From NCBI GenBank assembly GCA_010604095.1, contig JAABLG010000008.1, positions 32,335-96,334 of the forward strand: a stretch of DNA of 64,000 bases, given 5' to 3'. Under the pieces are notes generated by a model. It made no database searches. It was not told the origin of the DNA and was given only the letters and a program-made list of their open reading frames with translations. How positions within the stretch are numbered: position 1 is the stretch's first letter; each line of letters opens with the position of its first letter. A program made the position numbers and the translations under genes. Shown here one piece after another: positions 47,447-56,365 of this stretch. This stretch comes from Streptococcus vestibularis (lineage in GTDB: Bacteria; Bacillota; Bacilli; Lactobacillales; Streptococcaceae).

Positions 47447-48796
47447 TCAACGATGAAATTCGTAACGCTTAACGATCTTATTTAAACGCCATTGGTAACA
47501 GAGCCCACTGACGATAAGGCTGGCAATCAGACCAATCCAGTAACTGTAGGGACCAAGTTCAGTAACTTTTTCAAGCAGGAAGCCTACTGGGAAGGTGATC
47601 CCCCAGTAAGCCAAGACACCGAGATAAAAAGGGACCTTGGTGTCCTTATAGCCACGCAAAATTCCTTGAAGGGGAGCCGCAAAGACATCCGCCACTTGGA
47701 AGAAGAGGCTATAGGTCATGAAAATGGCTGTCATTCTCAAAAAGTCAGGCTCATGGCCATAGAGTTCTGCCAAATCATAGCGCAAGAAATAGAGAAATAT
47801 CAAGGTAAAGATAGAAAATCCTAAGGCTGTCAGGCGACCCAGCTTGCTGTAGCTCTTAACCGAATCCATGCGTCTAGCTCCAAATTCGTAGGAAATGATG
47901 ATAGCCATAGCACTGGAAATGCTGAGAGGAAAGGCATACATGAGGTTTGAGAAGTTCATGGCTGCCTGGTGACTGGCAATGACTAAAGATGGATACTTGG
48001 CCATAATCAGACCAACACCTGAGAAGATGGCGACCTCTGCAAAAACCGTTCCACCAATGGGGAGACCTAGTTTAAGGGCGTCAAGCAGAGCTGCTTTATC
48101 AAGAGGTTGAATCTTTTCGATGTGGTAGGGTTTAACCTTCTGATGTTTTTTGATAACCGTTATGGAAATAAGGAGAAGGGCCCAGTAAGCTAATGAAGTT
48201 CCCAAACCTGCTCCGGCTCCTCCCAACTCTGGAAGACCAGCAATGCCATAGATGAGGAGGAAATTGAAGAAACCATTGAGAGGTAGGAGCAGAAGCATGA
48301 GGTACATGGAAAGGCGCGTGAGGCCAAGTGCATCAAGGAAGGAGCGAACCACGCTAAAGAGTAGAAGGGGAATAATCCCAAGACTCAAAAATCGTAGATA
48401 ACCAAGGGCGACCTTTCTGACCAAAGGCTCCAGACCTAGATAGTTCAAAACCAAGGGTGCTCCTAGAAAAACGAGGGCAAAAAGGATCAGTGATAGGCCC
48501 AAAGCCATATAAAGAAATTGATAGAAATCAGGTGCCACTCGGTCCTTGCGACCTGCCCCTAGATGGTGTCCGATAATAGGGACTAGGGCTGATACGATAC
48601 CTGTTAAGAAGGTGAAAAAAGGACTCCATAAACTCGTTGCCATGGCTACCCCCGCCAAGTGTAGGGCATCGTATTGACCAGTCATGGTAGTGTCCACAAA
48701 AGCTGCCGAGAAGTTGGCAAACTGATAAATCAGTATGGGCACAAAAATCTTGAAGAAAACAAGAAATCGCTCACGGAGAGAATGTGTTTCGTGCAT
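47447..48796 (-). CDS. MATE-family multidrug efflux protein
   Basis: The 449-residue protein has twelve membrane helices in two MATE halves: the first around VDTTMTGQYDALHLAGVAMA and GIVSALVPIIGHHLGAGRKD, the second around ASHQAAMNFSNLMYAFPLSI and YEFGARRMDS. This fits the NorM-like type of cation antiporter. Start ATG 48796 is preceded by GAAAGGAAA on its strand. It stands alone and is convergent with the small membrane ORF. Confidence 0.92.
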   Translation of the reverse strand: MHETHSLRERFLVFFKIFVPILIYQFANFSAAFVDTTMTGQYDALHLAGVAMATSLWSPFFTFLTGIVSALVPIIGHHLGAGRKDRVAPDFYQFLYMALGLSLILFALVFLGAPLVLNYLGLEPLVRKVALGYLRFLSLGIIPLLLFSVVRSFLDALGLTRLSMYLMLLLLPLNGFFNFLLIYGIAGLPELGGAGAGLGTSLAYWALLLISITVIKKHQKVKPYHIEKIQPLDKAALLDALKLGLPIGGTVFAEVAIFSGVGLIMAKYPSLVIASHQAAMNFSNLMYAFPLSISSAMAIIISYEFGARRMDSVKSYSKLGRLTALGFSIFTLIFLYFLRYDLAELYGHEPDFLRMTAIFMTYSLFFQVADVFAAPLQGILRGYKDTKVPFYLGVLAYWGITFPVGFLLEKVTELGPYSYWIGLIASLIVSGLCYQWRLNKIVKRYEFHR

Positions 48797-48859
48797 TCTG
48801 TTTTCCTTTCTAAATTTTTCAAATTATATAATCATTGTACAACTGTTATCCAATAAAGT

Positions 48860-49693
48860 CTATAATTGACGGAAAGTTTGGGCCCATTCTCTCAAATTTT
48901 CGTCATCTCCCATAAAAGCCAAGCAGTGGAGAACTTCTTTATGTAATGAATTTCCCATGTTCTTATTGATAAATTTATAAAGGTATGCGGCTTCTAGTTC
49001 TTTAAGGTAGAGTTTTTGTAACATGAAATAGTCTGGTAATAGAATAGTTTTTAGTTCGTTTAGATAGTAATTACTATCTTCTTGATTTCCGTAAAGAATG
49101 ATTTGGAAAATACAACGACTGATAACATCTAAAGTGATTCGATCTAAATTATTTCTCGGATTTTTACCGAGAATTGAGAGGAGTTCTTTAATGTAGATTT
49201 TTAGTGCATCTTCTGTGAAGATATCCTTTACCATATCCAGTAAATCAATATCGAGAAGTGTCCAAATATCAATCGAAAAGAAATAGTTTTGAAGTTCAGT
49301 AGCAATATCTTGGTTAACTGACTGGTTTTGAAGTTTTGAAACCTGACAGGTAATACAAAGACTAATCAAATAGTCACTATAGTTATCTTCTCCTAAAATG
49401 CGAAACTTATCTGAGACCTGCTTTAGTGATTCAAAATTTAGGTTATTTGAAGCTTGATTGTATTGATTAGCAAGTTTTATGTAGGTTTCGTCAACAAGAT
49501 ATTCTTGTCCGAAAAATTCATTATATTCGACTTTTAGGTGTTTTAAAAGTTTGAAAAGAGTATCATTTGAAAGCGATGTTTTGTTATTTTCAAAGTCTGA
49601 AATACTCGCTACAGATCCTGCTACTTGAGCGAGTCTCTGGATAGTGTATTTTCTCTGTTTCCGAATCTGTTTAAATTTTTGACCTAGTTCCAT
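48860..49693 (-). CDS. Rgg/MutR-family transcriptional regulator
   Basis: The 277-residue protein has an N-terminal Xre helix-turn-helix (LGQKFKQIRKQRKYTIQRLAQ, with VASISDFENNKTSLSN as the recognition region). The remaining 220 residues are TPR-like helices, the Rgg pheromone-binding domain. Rgg regulators bind short hydrophobic peptides imported by oligopeptide permease. It is divergent from a 12-codon ORF and an ABC transporter, with a 24-bp two-arm inverted repeat in the shared promoter. The gene is AT-rich relative to its flanks. Confidence 0.88.
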   Translation of the reverse strand: MELGQKFKQIRKQRKYTIQRLAQVAGSVASISDFENNKTSLSNDTLFKLLKHLKVEYNEFFGQEYLVDETYIKLANQYNQASNNLNFESLKQVSDKFRILGEDNYSDYLISLCITCQVSKLQNQSVNQDIATELQNYFFSIDIWTLLDIDLLDMVKDIFTEDALKIYIKELLSILGKNPRNNLDRITLDVISRCIFQIILYGNQEDSNYYLNELKTILLPDYFMLQKLYLKELEAAYLYKFINKNMGNSLHKEVLHCLAFMGDDENLREWAQTFRQL

Positions 49694-49730
49694 ATAATAT
49701 TTCCTTATCGGATTTCCGAAATTTTAATAG

Positions 49731-49765
49731 TTGATACTATTAATAAACTAAAATAATAGTATCAA
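49731..49765. promoter_or_regulatory. Probable Rgg operator: perfect 12-bp inverted repeat
   Basis: TTGATACTATTA (49731-49742) and TAATAGTATCAA (49754-49765) are exact inverted copies 11 bp apart, in the 91-bp gap between the Rgg gene and the divergent micro-ORF. The left arm offers TTGATA as a -35. The right arm ends 4 bp before the AAGGAGGT site. Confidence 0.8.
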
Positions 49766-49784
49766 ATGGAAGGAGGTAAAAGCA

Positions 49785-49823
49785 ATGATTATTGAAAAAA
49801 ATAAATCGGTTGCTATTTCATAA
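49785..49823 (+). CDS. 12-residue micro-ORF, translationally coupled to the ABC transporter gene
   Basis: AAGGAGGT (49770-49777), 7 bp before ATG 49785, is the best ribosome site in this region. The ORF encodes MIIEKNKSVAIS and its TAA overlaps the ATG of the transporter gene (TAATG). The transporter start has no site of its own, so the micro-ORF must be translated to load ribosomes. The peptide could be a pheromone or leader for the Rgg regulator, or purely a coupling device. Confidence 0.7.
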   Translation: MIIEKNKSVAIS

Positions 49824-51391
49824 TGATGGTTAATTTTTTTAAGCTACTTCCTAAAAAGGACATTATACTTTATATCATTTTTGCACTTCTCTATTCCTGT
49901 CAAGGAATTGTTATTCCTGTAATTCTCCAGATGGCAGGTAATATAGATAGTAGTGATAGTCGGGATTTAATAGTTTTTACATTTTCGAGTATCTCTCTTT
50001 GGGTGGTTGTGTACGCTTTTATGTATATAGAGAATATTCTGCTTCGTTCTATTATTAGAGCGTTTAATGTGAGCCTATCAGAAAATATTTTAAAGAATCA
50101 TGCTGTCTTTCCTAAAAACATCTCCGATTCTGAGCTTTGCTCACTCTTGACACAAGATCTTGGAATTGTAGACCAGGAGTTCCTCCAATCTTTTCTTATC
50201 TCGCCAGTGTGGGGTGCCTCTATTCTAGTATCTGTTATTTATTTGCTCAAACAAAATGTTACTGTGGGTAGTCTTTTTACAATAGGTGCTTTTCTGATGA
50301 TTTTGCCTCAGTTTATATTTAAGAGAAAGTTAAAAGAGTCAGGAGAATTACTAAGTAGCTCAAAAGAGAAAAATTTAAGAGCTATTACAGACTTTGGTAA
50401 AGGGATTGAAACGATTATTTGCAACCAAGCAGAAAAAGAGAATGTAAAGCAAACTCTCATAACCCTTGGTGAGATGGAGAAGACACAATTTAAGTATTAT
50501 ACACTTCAGAATTTAGTTATGTTTTGGACAGGACCTCTGAAAGCTGTCGGCTTGATTGGACCATTTGTGATTGGACTTGTAATGAAACAAAATTCAATTA
50601 CTACACTTATTGCTATGATGTCTGCTTCAACATATCTTATTAACCCCTTACAACAGATTCTGGAGGCTATTGCAAGTATTCAATCAAGTCAAGTGATAAA
50701 AGATAAATTATTGACATTTGGAAGTGAGTCAGAAATTCCTTCAAAAGGGCTTCACATACATACTTTAGAAGAAATTCAGTTAAAAAACGTCACTAAATCT
50801 TATGATAATCAAGAGATTTTTCGAGATGTTACGGTTACTTTTTCGTTGTCTCAGCATAATCTTATAGTTGGTGATAGTGGTATTGGAAAAACAACACTTT
50901 TTAGGCTAATATCAGGGCAAGATAAGGCATATAGTGGGAAAATCATTTTTAAAAGCATTGATGGAAGGGAGCTGACTCCAAATTTAGATAATATTGCAAT
51001 TATTCATCAAAATCCCTATGTCTTTCATACAAGTGTGCGACATAATCTAACTCTTTATCAAGATTATTCTGACTCATTGCTCATTTCAACACTAAAAAAA
51101 GTTGGACTATGGGAGGCTTGTTGTCACCAATTAGACTATGAATTAACTGGAGATAACTTTTCAGGTGGTCAAATCATAAAACTTGAGATTGCACGTGCTA
51201 TTTTAAGGGGCAAGCAGGTTTTACTTGCGGATGAGATGATGGCTTCTTTAGATGCAGCAAGTTCAAAAGAAATAAGTAATGTCTTGAAACAGTTGCCTAA
51301 TAGCATTATTGAAATTGCCCATCATTACAATCTGGAAGATTATGATGCTGTCTATAGAATTGAAAATAAGTCAATCGTAAGAATTAAATAG
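49823..51391 (+). CDS. ABC exporter with fused membrane and ATPase domains
   Basis: This 522-residue half-transporter has about six membrane helices (to about 300) and a C-terminal ATPase. The ATPase has Walker A GDSGIGKTTLF near 350-360, signature FSGGQIIKLEIARAI near 446-460, Walker B VLLADEMMASLD near 468-479 and switch His in IEIAHHYN. There is no N-terminal C39 peptidase domain, so a substrate peptide would be exported without double-glycine cleavage. It starts inside the stop of the micro-ORF and is divergent from Rgg. It may export a peptide or a toxic compound. The C-terminal domain has lost the canonical 'DEPT' (DEMM instead). Confidence 0.85.
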   Translation: MMVNFFKLLPKKDIILYIIFALLYSCQGIVIPVILQMAGNIDSSDSRDLIVFTFSSISLWVVVYAFMYIENILLRSIIRAFNVSLSENILKNHAVFPKNISDSELCSLLTQDLGIVDQEFLQSFLISPVWGASILVSVIYLLKQNVTVGSLFTIGAFLMILPQFIFKRKLKESGELLSSSKEKNLRAITDFGKGIETIICNQAEKENVKQTLITLGEMEKTQFKYYTLQNLVMFWTGPLKAVGLIGPFVIGLVMKQNSITTLIAMMSASTYLINPLQQILEAIASIQSSQVIKDKLLTFGSESEIPSKGLHIHTLEEIQLKNVTKSYDNQEIFRDVTVTFSLSQHNLIVGDSGIGKTTLFRLISGQDKAYSGKIIFKSIDGRELTPNLDNIAIIHQNPYVFHTSVRHNLTLYQDYSDSLLISTLKKVGLWEACCHQLDYELTGDNFSGGQIIKLEIARAILRGKQVLLADEMMASLDAASSKEISNVLKQLPNSIIEIAHHYNLEDYDAVYRIENKSIVRIK

Positions 51392-51478
51392 CAAGAGCTA
51401 CTTTCAGTAAAAGCAAGACAGAGTAGTTGCTTAGTCTTTTCTTTCGATTTACAAACTTGAAGATTTTAATTTCAAAGA

Positions 51479-51508
51479 AAACACCTAAGTCAAGCGACTC
51501 AGGTGTTC
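51479..51508. terminator. Bidirectional terminator between ABC exporter and pbuX genes
   Basis: AACACCTAAGT pairs with ACTCAGGTGTT around CAAGCG (one A-C mismatch), with A residues before and T residues after. It serves pbuX on the minus strand and may stop the + strand transporter transcript. Confidence 0.8.
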
Positions 51509-51513
51509 TTGTG

Positions 51514-52782
51514 TTATTTTTCTTTTTTGTTATGATTCAAAATGGCATTGAGGACGATGGCAAGCAAGCTTGCGACCACGATACCGTTTGAGAAGAACAT
51601 TTGGAAAGCGGTTGGTAGGCTGTTAAAGAGGTTGCTATTGTTAAGACCAACCCCTGCAGCGATTGATACTGCAGCAATCAAGAAGTTGTGTTCGTTGTTG
51701 GCGAAATCAACACGCGCCAAGATTTGCATCCCTTGGATAGAAACAAAACCAAACATGACTAGCATAGCACCACCAAGTACGGGACTTGGGATGATTTGTG
51801 CCAAGGCGCCAAACTTAGGAAGGAGTCCAAGAAGAACAAGGAAGCCAGCTGCGTAGTAGATTGGCAAGCGTTTCTTAATACCTGACAACTTCACAAGACC
51901 AACGTTTTGAGAGAAACCTGTGTATGGGAAGGTATTGAAGAGTCCACCAAGGAGGACAGCCATACCTTCAGCACGGTAACCGTTACGGAGGCGGGTGCTA
52001 TCGATTGGGTCTTTAGTGATATCAGAGAGGGCCAAGTAAACCCCAGTTGATTCAACCATAGACACGGTAGCGATGATACACATCATGATGATTGATGATA
52101 ACTCAAACTTTGGCATTCCAAAGTAGAATGGTGTTGGTACATGGACAACAGGTGCCGCAGCTACTGGAGAGAAGTCAACCAAGCCCATGCTTGCTGCGAT
52201 GGCAGTACCGACAATCAAACCAATCAAGATTGAGATGGATTTGATAAATCCTTTAGTGAAGATATTAACCAAGAGGATGATAAGAACAGTGATAGCTGCA
52301 AGGAAGAGGCTTTGACCAGTTGGTTTATCAACGTTATTTCCCATATTTCCGATAGCGACAGGGATAAGGGTCAAACCAATGGTTGTGATGACTGATCCCG
52401 TAACGATAGAAGGAAAGAGATTGGCCACTTTTGAAAAGATGCCAGAAACGAGGATAACATAAATCCCTGACACGATAAGGGCACCAAACATAGCACCGCT
52501 ACCATGACTCTTACCAATCATAATGAGAGGTGCTACTGACTGGAAGGCAACCCCGAGCACAACTGGAAGACCGATACCGAAGTATTTATTGAGTTGAAGT
52601 TGGAGGAAGGTTGCCACACCACACATGAAGATATCAGTTGAAATCAAGTAGGTTAACTGATGGGCTGAATATCCCAAAGCTCCAGCAATCATGATTGGAA
52701 CCAGGATTGATCCTGAGTACATGGCGAGTAGGTGTTGCAGTCCTAAGATTGCCGCCTGCGAGTGTTTCTCTTTATTTTGCAT
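51514..52782 (-). CDS. pbuX: Xanthine permease PbuX
   Basis: This 422-residue NCS2-family transporter has about fourteen helices and begins NKEKHSQAAILGLQHLLAMY, the family start. The diagnostic central region reads VESTGVYLALSDITKDP, followed by GLFNTFPYTGFSQNVGLV. It imports xanthine with protons. It follows xpt with a 1-bp overlap, the classic xpt-pbuX operon controlled by a guanine riboswitch. Confidence 0.94.
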   Translation of the reverse strand: MQNKEKHSQAAILGLQHLLAMYSGSILVPIMIAGALGYSAHQLTYLISTDIFMCGVATFLQLQLNKYFGIGLPVVLGVAFQSVAPLIMIGKSHGSGAMFGALIVSGIYVILVSGIFSKVANLFPSIVTGSVITTIGLTLIPVAIGNMGNNVDKPTGQSLFLAAITVLIILLVNIFTKGFIKSISILIGLIVGTAIAASMGLVDFSPVAAAPVVHVPTPFYFGMPKFELSSIIMMCIIATVSMVESTGVYLALSDITKDPIDSTRLRNGYRAEGMAVLLGGLFNTFPYTGFSQNVGLVKLSGIKKRLPIYYAAGFLVLLGLLPKFGALAQIIPSPVLGGAMLVMFGFVSIQGMQILARVDFANNEHNFLIAAVSIAAGVGLNNSNLFNSLPTAFQMFFSNGIVVASLLAIVLNAILNHNKKEK

Positions 52783-53363
52783 TAGATATCTGCCTCCTTA
52801 AATACGACTTGACCATTTTCGAAACGATCCAAACGAGCAAGTGAAACCACTGGGTAGCCAGCTTCTTCCAAAAGAGCACGACCATCTTGGAAAGATTTCT
52901 CGATAACGATTCCGACAGCTTCGACGTGTGAGCCAGCCTCTTCAATGATTTGAATCAAGCCTTTGGCAGCTTGACCGTTGGCTAGGAAATCATCAACGAT
53001 GAGGACCTTGTCTTCAGGGGAGAGAAACTTGCTTGCAATAGAGACAGTACTTGTCACCTGTTTAGTGAAGGAGTAGACTTCAGCAGTGAGGATTCCTTCG
53101 GTCATAGTGATATTTTTAGCCTTCTTAGCAAAAATCATAGGGACATCCAAGGCTTCGGCAGCATAGAGGGCTGGTGCAATACCAGATGCCTCAATCGTCA
53201 CCACCTTAGTGATGCCAGCATCCTTGAACTTTTCAGCAAAGACCTTTCCAATCTCACGCATGAGGTCAAAGTCCACTTGGTGAGTAAGGAAAGAGTCAAC
53301 TTTGAGGATATTTTCCCCAAGGACATTCCCATCTTTGAGAATGCGGTCTTCCAGTAATTTCAT
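52782..53363 (-). CDS. xpt: Xanthine phosphoribosyltransferase Xpt
   Basis: The 193-residue enzyme converts xanthine and PRPP to XMP. The PRPP loop is [18 protein letters not shown], and the N-terminal segment [16 protein letters not shown] is characteristic of Xpt. The start ATG 53363 is preceded on the minus strand by AGGAGG. The guanine-type riboswitch and its terminator lie between this start and the promoter. Confidence 0.96.
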   Translation of the reverse strand: MKLLEDRILKDGNVLGENILKVDSFLTHQVDFDLMREIGKVFAEKFKDAGITKVVTIEASGIAPALYAAEALDVPMIFAKKAKNITMTEGILTAEVYSFTKQVTSTVSIASKFLSPEDKVLIVDDFLANGQAAKGLIQIIEEAGSHVEAVGIVIEKSFQDGRALLEEAGYPVVSLARLDRFENGQVVFKEADI

Positions 53364-53457
53364 ATTACCTCCTATAAAGTGAATAACAATGATGTGTTTC
53401 TGGTGCTTTTAGAACTTTGTTTGAGAAGCGAAAAAACATCAAAGACCATCAATGAAT

Positions 53458-53488
53458 AGAAAAAAGCTTGCCAAGCAAGCCTTAAAAG
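53458..53488 (-). terminator. Riboswitch-controlled terminator of xpt-pbuX
   Basis: On the minus strand AAGGCTTGC pairs with GGCAAGCTT around a short loop and is followed by TTTTTT. It sits between the purine aptamer and xpt, so it is the expression platform. Confidence 0.8.
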
Positions 53489-53527
53489 CCAGAAAGAGAT
53501 AAGAAAATCTTTTTCTGAGTTTTGGGA

Positions 53528-53593
53528 CTTACTCATTGTTAGATGTTACGGCACCTTGTAGAAACATCACGCCAATTCGTGATATAAATAAGT
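53528..53593 (-). promoter_or_regulatory. Guanine-type purine riboswitch aptamer
   Basis: Read on the minus strand: P1 ACTTATT pairs with AATGAGT; P2 is TCACG/CGTGA around AATTGG; J2/3 is the conserved TTTCTAC; P3 is AGGTG/CATCT around CCGTAA; J3/1 ends in a C before P1. The C at the specificity position predicts guanine/xanthine recognition instead of adenine. It precedes xpt-pbuX. Confidence 0.88.
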
Positions 53594-53816
53594 AAAGTTC
53601 TCAATTATCGATGAGGGTGTAGTAGGTTAATCATAAACCAACATCAACTCTATTATAATACTATATTTTCTTTGAAGACTCAAAGGATTTTTCCTATGAA
53701 AACGTACCCTTTAAAAAGTTGGAAAATTCAATCTAACATTTTTGTAAGATTTGCCGAGAAAGGGGGATTCTTATGTCATTTTTGTTATAATAGTGGGAAA
53801 TGAAAGAGGTAGAGTT

Positions 53817-54497
53817 ATGCATAAGATTTTATTAGTGGAGGACGACGAGGTTATCCGTCAACAAGTCAAAAAAATGCTAGAACAGTGGGGTTATGAAGTT
53901 GTTCTTGTTGAAGATTTCATGGAAGTCCTATCTATTTTTGTTAAAGAGGAGCCTCACTTAGTTCTTATGGATATTGGTTTACCTCTATTTAACGGTTATC
54001 ATTGGTGTCAGGAAATTCGTAAGGTTTCCAAGGTACCTATTATGTTCTTATCCTCTAGAGATCAAGCTATGGATATCGTTATGGCAATCAATATGGGTGG
54101 GGACGACTTTGTGACCAAACCCTTTGACCAAAATGTTCTCTTAGCTAAGATTCAAGGGCTTTTACGTCGTTCCTATGAGTTTGGTAAGGACCAGAGTCTC
54201 TTGGAATATAGGAGTGTGATACTGAACCTTAAGGCCATGGATTTGGTTTATCAGGGAGAAGTTGTTTCTTTGACTAAGAATGAATTTCAGATTTTACAAG
54301 TTCTTTTCGAGCGTGCTGGTAATATCGTTAGTCGTGAAGACCTCATGAAGGAGCTTTGGAACAGTGATTTCTTTATTGATGATAATACCCTGTCTGTCAA
54401 TGTAGCACGTTTACGTAAGAAGTTAGAGGCAGTTAGTTTGAAGGACTTTATTGAAACCAAGAAAGGTGTCGGCTACGGGTTGCGTCATGATGGATAA
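53817..54497 (+). CDS. OmpR-family response regulator, BceR-like
   Basis: The 226-residue protein has a receiver domain (about 1-120) with phospho-acceptor Asp52 in LVLMDIGLPLF and Lys near DDFVTKPFD. A winged-helix DNA-binding domain follows (TKNEFQILQVLFERAGNIVS, then IETKKGVGYGL). I choose ATG 53817 (MHKILLVEDDEV). The kinase gene overlaps its end. With the ABC genes downstream this is the BceRS arrangement that senses antimicrobial peptides. Confidence 0.93.
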   Translation: MHKILLVEDDEVIRQQVKKMLEQWGYEVVLVEDFMEVLSIFVKEEPHLVLMDIGLPLFNGYHWCQEIRKVSKVPIMFLSSRDQAMDIVMAINMGGDDFVTKPFDQNVLLAKIQGLLRRSYEFGKDQSLLEYRSVILNLKAMDLVYQGEVVSLTKNEFQILQVLFERAGNIVSREDLMKELWNSDFFIDDNTLSVNVARLRKKLEAVSLKDFIETKKGVGYGLRHDG

Positions 54498-55461
54498 AGG
54501 ACATTTTATCAAATACCATGTGAGGTCACGTCTGCCTTTCTATCTAGTGTTTATCTTTAACGGCCTCATCTTGCTTTTGTTTGCCTTTTTATTTGAAGAG
54601 GTGGCAGATGTTCTTTATTATGCCTTGACAATTTTGACATTTGTGAGCGTCATTATGGTTATTTGGGACCTGAGTAGATCCTTCAAAACGTCAAAAGCAG
54701 CTTATCTTTATGAGGAAATCACACCATCAAGTCCTTTAGAATTTTACCTAACCCAAACTTTGGAAAGTGCTAGGGAGAGCCAGATGTCTCAGACTGAGGA
54801 GGAGAGCAAGCGCTATACAGATTTGATGGACTACTATACGCTTTGGGTACATCAAATCAAGACACCAATAGCAGCCAGTCAATTATTGCTTCAGGATGTT
54901 ACGGATAGTAAAACGAGGGCTCTCTTGGAGCAAGAGGTATTCAAGATTGATTCTTACACCAATTTGGTTTTGCAGTATTTACGTTTAGAGAATTTTCATG
55001 ATGATTTGCAGTTGAGGCAGGTTACATTAGAACCCTTGGTTAAAGCAGTTGTTAAAAAGCATAGTCTATTCTTTATTCAAAAAGGATTGACTATTAATCT
55101 ACATGACTTGGATGTTAAGGTCGTTTCAGATGAAAAATGGCTCTTGGTTATCATAGAGCAGGTCTTGTCAAATAGTTTGAAGTACACAAAAAGCGGTGGT
55201 ATTGAAATTTACTTTAAAGATAACGGGCTTCATCTTAAAGATTCTGGGATTGGTATTAAAAATAGTGATATTCTACGGGTTTTTGAGCGTGGCTTTTCAG
55301 GTTATAATGGCCGACTGACTCAGCAGTCGTCTGGGTTAGGTCTCTATCTTTCTAAGAAAATTGCTGATCAGCTTGGACATGAGATTAGTATTAGCTCCCA
55401 AGTAGGTCAAGGAACCACAGTTTCCATTCATTTTCAAAAGCAGAAGTTGGCGATTGATTAA
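54487..55461 (+). CDS. Intramembrane-sensing histidine kinase, BceS-like
   Basis: The 324-residue kinase has two membrane helices with almost no external loop (about 15-58), the mark of intramembrane-sensing kinases. The H-box is YYTLWVHQIKTPIAAS with His near 122, then the N-box EQVLSNSLKYTKSG and the G-box SGLGLYLSKKIA. It uses ATG 54487 or 54490, overlapping the regulator by 8-11 bp. Such kinases signal through the adjacent BceAB transporter. Confidence 0.92.
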   Translation: MMDKGHFIKYHVRSRLPFYLVFIFNGLILLLFAFLFEEVADVLYYALTILTFVSVIMVIWDLSRSFKTSKAAYLYEEITPSSPLEFYLTQTLESARESQMSQTEEESKRYTDLMDYYTLWVHQIKTPIAASQLLLQDVTDSKTRALLEQEVFKIDSYTNLVLQYLRLENFHDDLQLRQVTLEPLVKAVVKKHSLFFIQKGLTINLHDLDVKVVSDEKWLLVIIEQVLSNSLKYTKSGGIEIYFKDNGLHLKDSGIGIKNSDILRVFERGFSGYNGRLTQQSSGLGLYLSKKIADQLGHEISISSQVGQGTTVSIHFQKQKLAID

Positions 55462-55499
55462 TAACTTACAAAAGTGTAAGAAATATGACCACAAATGAA

Positions 55500-55531
55500 A
55501 GCAAGGGTTATGGTTGAGACCTTGCTTTTTC
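55500..55531 (+). terminator. Terminator between the kinase and ABC genes
   Basis: GCAAGG (55501-55506) pairs with CCTTGC (55520-55525), followed by TTTTT. It separates the two-component transcript from the inducible transporter operon. Confidence 0.65.
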
Positions 55532-55605
55532 TATAAAATGGTATCAGAAGTTAAGTAAGAGGTTCCAAAAATCTCTTCCAAATTTATTAAATAAAGGAGC
55601 TTATT

Positions 55606-56364
55606 ATGGCGTTACTAGATGTTCAACATGTTAAAAAAATCTATAAAACACGTTTCAAAGGAAATCAGGTTGAAGCCCTTAAAGATATCCATTTCACAGT
55701 TGAAAAGGGTGACTATGTTGCAATCATGGGTGAATCCGGCTCAGGAAAATCAACCTTGCTCAACATCCTTGCCATGCTTGATAAACCAACAGCAGGGCGT
55801 GTCTATCTTAATGGTACGGACACAGCAACCATTAAAAATAAGGATGCTTCCAGTTTTCGTCGTGAAAAATTAGGGTTTGTTTTCCAAGATTTCAACCTTT
55901 TGGATACCCTATCTGTTAAAGATAATATCTTACTACCTTTGGTCCTTTCTCGACGCCCACTTAAGCAAATGATGACACAAGTAGAAGCTATCAGTCGTCA
56001 ATTGGGGATTCATCCCTTGCTAGAGAAGTACCCTTATGAAATTTCAGGTGGACAAAAGCAAAGGGTTGCGGTTGCGCGTGCAATCATCACTAAACCAGAA
56101 ATACTCTTAGCAGATGAGCCAACAGGTGCCCTGGATTCCAAATCTTCAGCAGCTCTCTTGGATGTCTTTGATGCAATCAATGCCAGTGGTCAGACCATTC
56201 TTATGGTAACTCACTCAACAGCGGCCGCCAGTCGTGCGCAGCGTGTTTTGTTTATTAAGGATGGTATTCTTTATAATCAAATCTTCAAAGGGGATAAGTC
56301 TGAACATCAAATGTTCCAAGAAATTTCCGATACACTAACTACAATGGCAAGTGAGGTGAACTAA
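55606..56364 (+). CDS. ABC transporter ATPase, BceA-like
   Basis: The 252-residue ATPase has Walker [11 protein letters not shown]-loop [13 protein letters not shown], signature [15 protein letters not shown], Walker [14 protein letters not shown] and switch His in MVTHSTAA. It has the length and motifs of BceA/BcrA-type peptide-antibiotic transporters. ATAAAGGAG is 8 bp before ATG. It lies 1 bp from the permease gene. Confidence 0.93.
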   Translation: MALLDVQHVKKIYKTRFKGNQVEALKDIHFTVEKGDYVAIMGESGSGKSTLLNILAMLDKPTAGRVYLNGTDTATIKNKDASSFRREKLGFVFQDFNLLDTLSVKDNILLPLVLSRRPLKQMMTQVEAISRQLGIHPLLEKYPYEISGGQKQRVAVARAIITKPEILLADEPTGALDSKSSAALLDVFDAINASGQTILMVTHSTAAASRAQRVLFIKDGILYNQIFKGDKSEHQMFQEISDTLTTMASEVN

Positions 56365-56365
56365 T

